Of a stretch of 64,000 bases of DNA, positions 60,157-64,000 are shown in pieces. The translations under genes and the position numbers were made by a program. The stretch comes from JAYSYM01 sp964543475 (GTDB lineage Bacteria > Bdellovibrionota > Bdellovibrionia > Bdellovibrionales > JAMPXM01), in NCBI GenBank assembly GCA_964543475.1, contig CAZIYJ010000001.1, forward strand, positions 62,001 through 126,000, given 5' to 3'. Positions within the stretch are counted from its first letter, which is position 1. Every line of letters begins with the position of its first letter. Under the pieces are notes generated by a model. It was not told where the DNA came from. It searched no databases and saw nothing but the letters and a program-made list of their open reading frames with translations.

Positions 60157-60277
60157 GTGCCTGAGGCCGCATTATTTTAGATTTGGCTATGCTTTGGCCG
60201 AGTTTTCGTGAGCTGCATCGGTGGCACTAGTCTTGCTCAAGGGAAAGCCACTGACTCGGTAACACAAGGACGCAACG

Positions 60278-60433
60278 TTGATTAAATCCCTCTTGATCTT
60301 TGCTTACATCACAATCGTGCTTTTGGTTTCAGGATTAGCGCGGGCAGAAGTAAGCAGTTCTAGTGGAGTCAGAACCGAATTTGAACAAAAAGTGGTTGGC
60401 AAGATGCCATCAAATTTTTGCCGCTTAGATTAG
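60278..60433 (+). CDS. Short secreted peptide (51 residues)
   Basis: TTG 60278 is preceded by AAGGA and opens a 52-codon frame ending at TAG 60431-60433. The peptide begins with a convincing signal sequence (LIFAYITIVLLVSGLARA), leaving about 27 mature residues (EVSSSSGVRTEFEQKVVGKM and a single Cys near the C-terminus). It is below usual gene-size cut-offs. Function is unknown. A strong terminator follows at 60471, so it has its own transcript. The structured spacer upstream may regulate it. Confidence 0.6.
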   Translation: MIKSLLIFAYITIVLLVSGLARAEVSSSSGVRTEFEQKVVGKMPSNFCRLD

Positions 60434-60470
60434 TTTCAAACCCCTCCAATTTTTGGAGCTAATTTTGGTT

Positions 60471-60508
60471 GCCCAGATCCACCCCTCCGGATTCTGGGCT
60501 TTTTTTTA
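60471..60508 (+). terminator. Rho-independent terminator after the short peptide gene
   Basis: GCCCAGATCC (60471-60480) pairs with GGATTCTGGGC (60489-60499), one bulge, around ACCCCTCC. It is followed by eight or nine T residues to about 60508. A smaller hairpin, CTCCAA with TTGGAG, lies just upstream (about 60444-60458). Confidence 0.85.
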
Positions 60509-60541
60509 TTCTGAATTCAGTAAACAGCGAACCGAGAACTT

Positions 60542-60578
60542 CAGAATTTTGAATACAGTAACCGTATTCTGAATTCTG
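60542..60578 (-). repeat. Long hairpin at the 3' end of murA
   Basis: CAGAATTTTGAATAC (60542-60556) and GTATTCTGAATTCTG (60564-60578) are inverted arms of 15 bases with two mismatches and a seven-base loop, beginning eight bases beyond the murA stop. There is no T-run on the minus strand, so it may be a 3' stabilising structure rather than a terminator. Confidence 0.5.
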
Positions 60579-60585
60579 AATGGAA

Positions 60586-61848
60586 TCAGCCTCCAGAAGT
60601 CCGCACTACTTTCGCGCCGAGCTTTTGCAGCTTCAGTTCGAGGTTCTCGTACCCGCGATCCAAATGATAAATGCGATTCACTTGAGTTTCGCCTTGAGCG
60701 CTCAAGCCCGCCAAGATCAAACATGCCGAAGCACGAAGGTCGGTCGCCATCACTGATGCGCCCTGAAGTTTACCTGGGCGCCCACGTACAACTGCAACAC
60801 GAGATTTTGGAGTGATGTCAGCATTCAATCGCAATAACTCACTGACGTGCATGAAGCGATTTTCGAAAACGGTTTCAGAGATCACGCTTGTGCCTTCTGC
60901 AACTGTCATCAACGCCATGAATTGCGCTTGAAGATCTGTTGGAAAGCCTGGGTGAGGAGCTGTTGAAATATCAACTCCCTTCCAGCCTGATTTGTTTCGG
61001 TGAACTGTCATTGAGTCTGCTGTCGTATCAATTTTAAAGCCGCTATCGCGCATTTTTGAAATCAATGCTTCAAGATCTTGCGGACGACATTTTTTTACTG
61101 TCACTTCTCCGCCTGTAATTGCGCCTGCGATCAACAATGTTCCAGCTTCGATACGATCAGAAATTACGGTGTGCTCAGCGGGCTTTAGTTTCTCAACACC
61201 TTCGATGCGAATAATGCTGGAGCCTGCACCCGAAATTTTCGCGCCCATTTTATTTAAGTAGTTCGCGAGATCAACAATCTCTGGCTCTTTAGCCGCATTC
61301 TCAAGAACAGTTGTTCCCTGCGCGAGAGCCGCGGCCATCATCAGGTTCTCTGTTCCACCAACAGTCGGAAACTCAAACAAGATGTTCGCACCTTGAAGGC
61401 GTTTACATTCGGCTTCGACATATCCTTCTTTGATTTCAATAGCAGCGCCCATCGCCTTCAGACCATCAAGGTGAAGGTCAATTGGACGAGTACCGATGGC
61501 ACATCCACCAGGAAGACTCACGCGAGCTTTTCCGTACTTTGTTAAAAGCGGACCTAAACATAAAATACTCGCACGCATTTTTCGAACGAGGTCATAACTT
61601 GCTTCGTATGATCCGGGAGGAGCAACTTTGATTCTCAAAGTTTTTCCATCGCGTTTGACGGTACTGCCAAGAGATTCTAAAAGTGCCGCCGCCGACTCAA
61701 CGTCTTTCAAATCAGGAACATTGTGGAGAATGTGTTCGCCTTCAGCGAGAAGAGTTGCAAACAACAATATTAACGCCGAGTTTTTTGCACCACTGGCTTC
61801 AACTTCGCCAGCTAAAACTGCGCCACCCGTTACGATCATGCTATCCAT
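60586..61848 (-). CDS. murA: UDP-N-acetylglucosamine 1-carboxyvinyltransferase
   Basis: The 420-residue product is MurA from end to end. GASGAKNSALILLFATLLA-like N-terminal active-site residues (Lys22, Asn23) are present, the catalytic loop is SLPGGCAIGTRP with Cys116 (the fosfomycin target), and the C-terminal fold carries HPGFPTDLQAQFMALM and EVSEL-like segments. It catalyses the first committed step of peptidoglycan synthesis, transferring enolpyruvate from PEP to UDP-GlcNAc in the cytoplasm. Its ATG is five bases after the prmC stop, with AAAGGA at the end of prmC as RBS, so the two are co-transcribed. Confidence 0.97.
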   Translation of the reverse strand: MDSMIVTGGAVLAGEVEASGAKNSALILLFATLLAEGEHILHNVPDLKDVESAAALLESLGSTVKRDGKTLRIKVAPPGSYEASYDLVRKMRASILCLGPLLTKYGKARVSLPGGCAIGTRPIDLHLDGLKAMGAAIEIKEGYVEAECKRLQGANILFEFPTVGGTENLMMAAALAQGTTVLENAAKEPEIVDLANYLNKMGAKISGAGSSIIRIEGVEKLKPAEHTVISDRIEAGTLLIAGAITGGEVTVKKCRPQDLEALISKMRDSGFKIDTTADSMTVHRNKSGWKGVDISTAPHPGFPTDLQAQFMALMTVAEGTSVISETVFENRFMHVSELLRLNADITPKSRVAVVRGRPGKLQGASVMATDLRASACLILAGLSAQGETQVNRIYHLDRGYENLELKLQKLGAKVVRTSGG

Positions 61849-61853
61849 GGAAT

Positions 61854-62720
61854 CTATCCTTTGTACGACCGAATAAAGCGGTCTCTTCCTGACAAGTCTT
61901 TTACGATCTCTATTCTTTCAAACTTCCCGGTGTTTGAGAATATCTCGCGAGCTTTCTGGCCCTGCTCAGCGCCAATTTCAAACATCACAAATGCCCCGGG
62001 CCTTGCAACTCGACCGGCAACGATTGCCCATCGTTCAATTTCACGAAGACCGTCGTTCTCAGCAAAAAGTGCTGTTGCTGGTTCGTGCGCACGCACACCT
62101 GCTGCAACATTAGGATCGTTGTTTGAAATGTAGGGAGGGTTTGCTACGACAACATCCGCCAGACCGCCGAGATACTGGTCTGAGTCGCTTGCAGAAAGTT
62201 CTCCGGCATCCGCCTTAACAAAACTCACTCGCTCTTGGACCTGAAGTGCTTCGGCATTTTTTTCCGCAATTTGAAGAGCTCCATCAGAGATATCTAATGC
62301 TAACAGTCGTGCAGTTGGCAGATCTTTGATCAGGCTTAATCCAATGCAGCCAGATCCAGTACCTAAATCGATAATGCGATGAACATCGTTTACCTTTGCA
62401 AATTGCAGTGCACTTTCAACCAGCTCTTCGGTTTCAGGGCGAGGTACTAGAACATCTTTGCTAACGATGAAGGTCGACTTAAAAAAATCTTTATAACCAA
62501 GGATGTAGGCAACAGGTTCACCAGTTAACCGGCGCCGAACAAGATCACGGCATGCATCGAGTTCTGATTCTTTGAGTGGATAATCGAACTTTAAATAGAG
62601 CTCAACACGACTAAGTTTAAGAACGCTACCAATCAGTAACTCAGCATCAAGCCTTGCCGACTCAATGCCTTTATTCTTAAAAAATTCGGCTGTCTTTTGA
62701 ATGATTTCTTTTAGCTGCAC
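61854..62720 (-). CDS. prmC: Peptide chain release factor N5-glutamine methyltransferase
   Basis: GTG 62720 gives 288 residues, the usual PrmC length, and avoids overlap with the upstream gene; a longer frame to 62852 would run through that gene in another frame. Motifs: LLIGSVLKLSRVELYLKFD, the SAM-binding IDLGTGSGCIGLSL, and the catalytic VVANPPYISNND (NPPY). The enzyme methylates the GGQ glutamine of release factors RF1/RF2 with S-adenosylmethionine. prfA, often adjacent in other bacteria, is not visible here. It is followed by murA in the same operon. Confidence 0.95.
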   Translation of the reverse strand: MQLKEIIQKTAEFFKNKGIESARLDAELLIGSVLKLSRVELYLKFDYPLKESELDACRDLVRRRLTGEPVAYILGYKDFFKSTFIVSKDVLVPRPETEELVESALQFAKVNDVHRIIDLGTGSGCIGLSLIKDLPTARLLALDISDGALQIAEKNAEALQVQERVSFVKADAGELSASDSDQYLGGLADVVVANPPYISNNDPNVAAGVRAHEPATALFAENDGLREIERWAIVAGRVARPGAFVMFEIGAEQGQKAREIFSNTGKFERIEIVKDLSGRDRFIRSYKG

Positions 62721-62736
62721 CAGCGGACGATAAGTC

Positions 62737-63075
62737 CTACTTAATGATTCTGCAAGTAGAGCCAACCGCTTCTGCGCGAATTTCAAACTCACCGTAGCTA
62801 TAAGTTTTAGGCGTACCCTCGTCAGCGAGAGTGTAGAATGTTGTCGATTCAACTATGTCTGAGTCGCGCCCTACCGAACGAATGTCGTAAACAGACCCCA
62901 GCGCTCCGCGAAGATTCGGGTTCGGAGAATTCGCAATTTGCTCGCCTAGAAGTTGTCGGGCGTGTTCACGAACTGCCGGAGCACATACTCCCCATGCTTT
63001 TTCAGCCGACTCAAATGAAGTTGCAGCTGCGTTTAAGCAAAATGCAAAAGCTAAAGACGCGATAAGTGATTTCAT
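62737..63075 (-). CDS. Small secreted protein, unknown
   Basis: The 112-residue product has a signal peptide (MKSLIASLAFAFCLNAAA) and a compact mature domain with two cysteines (WGVCAPAVREHA and GSTCRIIK) that may pair. No family was recognised. GAGAG precedes the ATG. Its stop lies 17 bases upstream of the prmC start, so it may lead the prmC-murA operon. Confidence 0.65.
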   Translation of the reverse strand: MKSLIASLAFAFCLNAAATSFESAEKAWGVCAPAVREHARQLLGEQIANSPNPNLRGALGSVYDIRSVGRDSDIVESTTFYTLADEGTPKTYSYGEFEIRAEAVGSTCRIIK

Positions 63076-63204
63076 GAGCTCTCCCGGTCAGAGAGAGGCT
63101 TTATAGGCCACCCTCCCTCTGAAGGCCAGAAATGGCCGCGACTGTGCAATTTTTATCGAGAAACAGGCTGACTTTAAATGCGCAAATAACATTTAATCGG
63201 CGAG

Positions 63205-64000
63205 ATGGACCAAACAAACCAAAACACGAATTCGCTGCCCCCTTCGTTCCTAAAGGCGGTTCTGCATAATGTCGCGGATGGCGTGATCGCCTGCGACGCT
63301 AACGGCATCATGATCGGGTTCAACCGGACTACACAGCAAACTACCGGGTCCTCTACTGCGCCCGCGATTGGACCTGATGATTGGCCAAAAGCGTTTGGTG
63401 TTCTAAAGGCTGACGGAAGCTATCCGACTAAAGAGGAAATGCCGCTCTATCGTGCTTTGTGCGGCGAAATCATCCGCGGCGTTGAGTTTGAATATTTTAA
63501 AAAAGATGGAACTCACCGAATCTACCTTTGTAATGGTCAGGCGATTCACGATGACAGCGGTAAAAAACTGGGCGCCGTAGTTACGATGCAAGATATTACT
63601 GCGATAAAGAAGGCCGTTAAAGTTCAGGCTGAATTCAACCAGGAACTTGAGAAAATGGTTGAGCTTCGAACTCGTGAGTTGCAATCTGCAAAGGGAGCCT
63701 TAACTGATTCTGAAAAGCGCTTCCGAACTTTATTTGAGCAATCGCCGCTGAGTGTTCAGCTTTTGTCTGTCGATGGTAAAACCATCGCAGTCAACGACGC
63801 CTGGAAAAAGATTCTAGATATTCCAGACGATTTTATCGAAAGTTATATTCTCAAAGAGTACAATATTTTAAATGACCCTCTTCTAGAAAAACATGGAGTA
63901 TCGCACCTAATACGTAAGGCATTTAATGGTACTTCAGTGAAGATTCCCGCTATCCGGTACGACCCTAGCGAAGTCGGCAAGAGGGGCCGAGCGCGGTGGA
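63205..64000 (+). CDS. PAS-domain sensory protein (partial, truncated by right edge)
   Basis: The frame from ATG 63205 is open to position 64000, so only the first 265 residues are seen. There is no signal peptide. Residues about 15-130 form a PAS domain (SFLKAVLHNVADGVIACDAN, closing with GAVVTMQDITAIKKA). A coiled-coil linker follows (NQELEKMVELRTRELQSAKG), then a second PAS domain starts (RFRTLFEQSPLSVQLLSVDG). This order is typical of cytoplasmic sensor histidine kinases or diguanylate cyclases; the output domain lies beyond the window. The upstream spacer of about 130 bases is shared with the divergent secreted-protein gene. Confidence 0.85.
   Translation, partial: MDQTNQNTNSLPPSFLKAVLHNVADGVIACDANGIMIGFNRTTQQTTGSSTAPAIGPDDWPKAFGVLKADGSYPTKEEMPLYRALCGEIIRGVEFEYFKKDGTHRIYLCNGQAIHDDSGKKLGAVVTMQDITAIKKAVKVQAEFNQELEKMVELRTRELQSAKGALTDSEKRFRTLFEQSPLSVQLLSVDGKTIAVNDAWKKILDIPDDFIESYILKEYNILNDPLLEKHGVSHLIRKAFNGTSVKIPAIRYDPSEVGKRGRARW

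Noticed and set aside
62721..62852. 44-residue N-terminal extension of PrmC
   Set aside because: It reads through the secreted-protein gene in another frame and exceeds the usual PrmC length; GTG 62720 fits better.

Overview
The window looks like a chromosome segment of a Gram-negative, Bdellovibrio-like bacterium (phylum Bdellovibrionota). This is inferred from family content, not from a marker gene. Supporting signs are a giant tail-fibre-like repeat adhesin, tandem DUF3015 proteins, a DUF1402 protein, a glutamine synthetase III, many small secreted proteins and lipoproteins, and several peptidoglycan-active enzymes. Gene density is high, RBSs are purine-rich, start codons include GTG and TTG, and GC content looks intermediate. 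I saw no CRISPR array, insertion sequence or prophage.

Left part (1-13.7 kb). A minus-strand gene fills the first 7.5 kb and runs off the left edge. It encodes a secreted fibre of at least 2,512 residues with about 19 tandem ~100-residue cassettes. Its start overlaps the end of a lipoprotein gene. Next come rmuC and an oxidative-stress module (ahpD, ahpC, divergent oxyR with a recognisable OxyR site), then a lipoprotein/beta-barrel pair.

Middle (13.7-31.2 kb). This holds two DUF3015 genes, a DUF4105 (Lnb-type) envelope protein, tRNA-Arg, gmhA, tRNA-Ser(GCU), slyX, a CPBP protease and a lipoprotein that joins an L,D-transpeptidase-like domain to a lysozyme-like domain. It continues with an HNH endonuclease, several secreted unknowns (one with a CheD-like Cys/His pattern), a DUF1402 protein, an ABC-2 exporter and a lone RND pump.

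Right part (31.2-64 kb). This holds glnN, a 903-residue EF-hand lipoprotein, a 2H phosphoesterase and a YheT-type hydrolase. A phospholipase D-like lipoprotein, a polysaccharide-deacetylase lipoprotein and a DUF1460 amidase-like protein form an envelope cluster. An alcohol dehydrogenase group, a JmjC/cupin oxygenase, a YkuD protein, a LysR regulator, a zinc-ribbon/membrane-protein pair with an odd junction and a secreted C39-like peptidase group follow. The end carries tRNA-Ser(UGA), a prolyl oligopeptidase, serS, a GYF/TPR protein, a short secreted peptide gene with a structured leader, murA, prmC, and a PAS-domain sensor cut by the right edge.

Taken together, the window is dominated by envelope biology: adhesion, peptidoglycan and lipid remodelling, secreted hydrolases and lipoproteins. 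Housekeeping genes (serS, murA, prmC, gmhA, rmuC, glnN) are interspersed. The items most worth following are the cassette-built fibre, the L,D-transpeptidase/transglycosylase-like fusion, the secreted CheD-like protein, and the zinc-ribbon/VTT junction.
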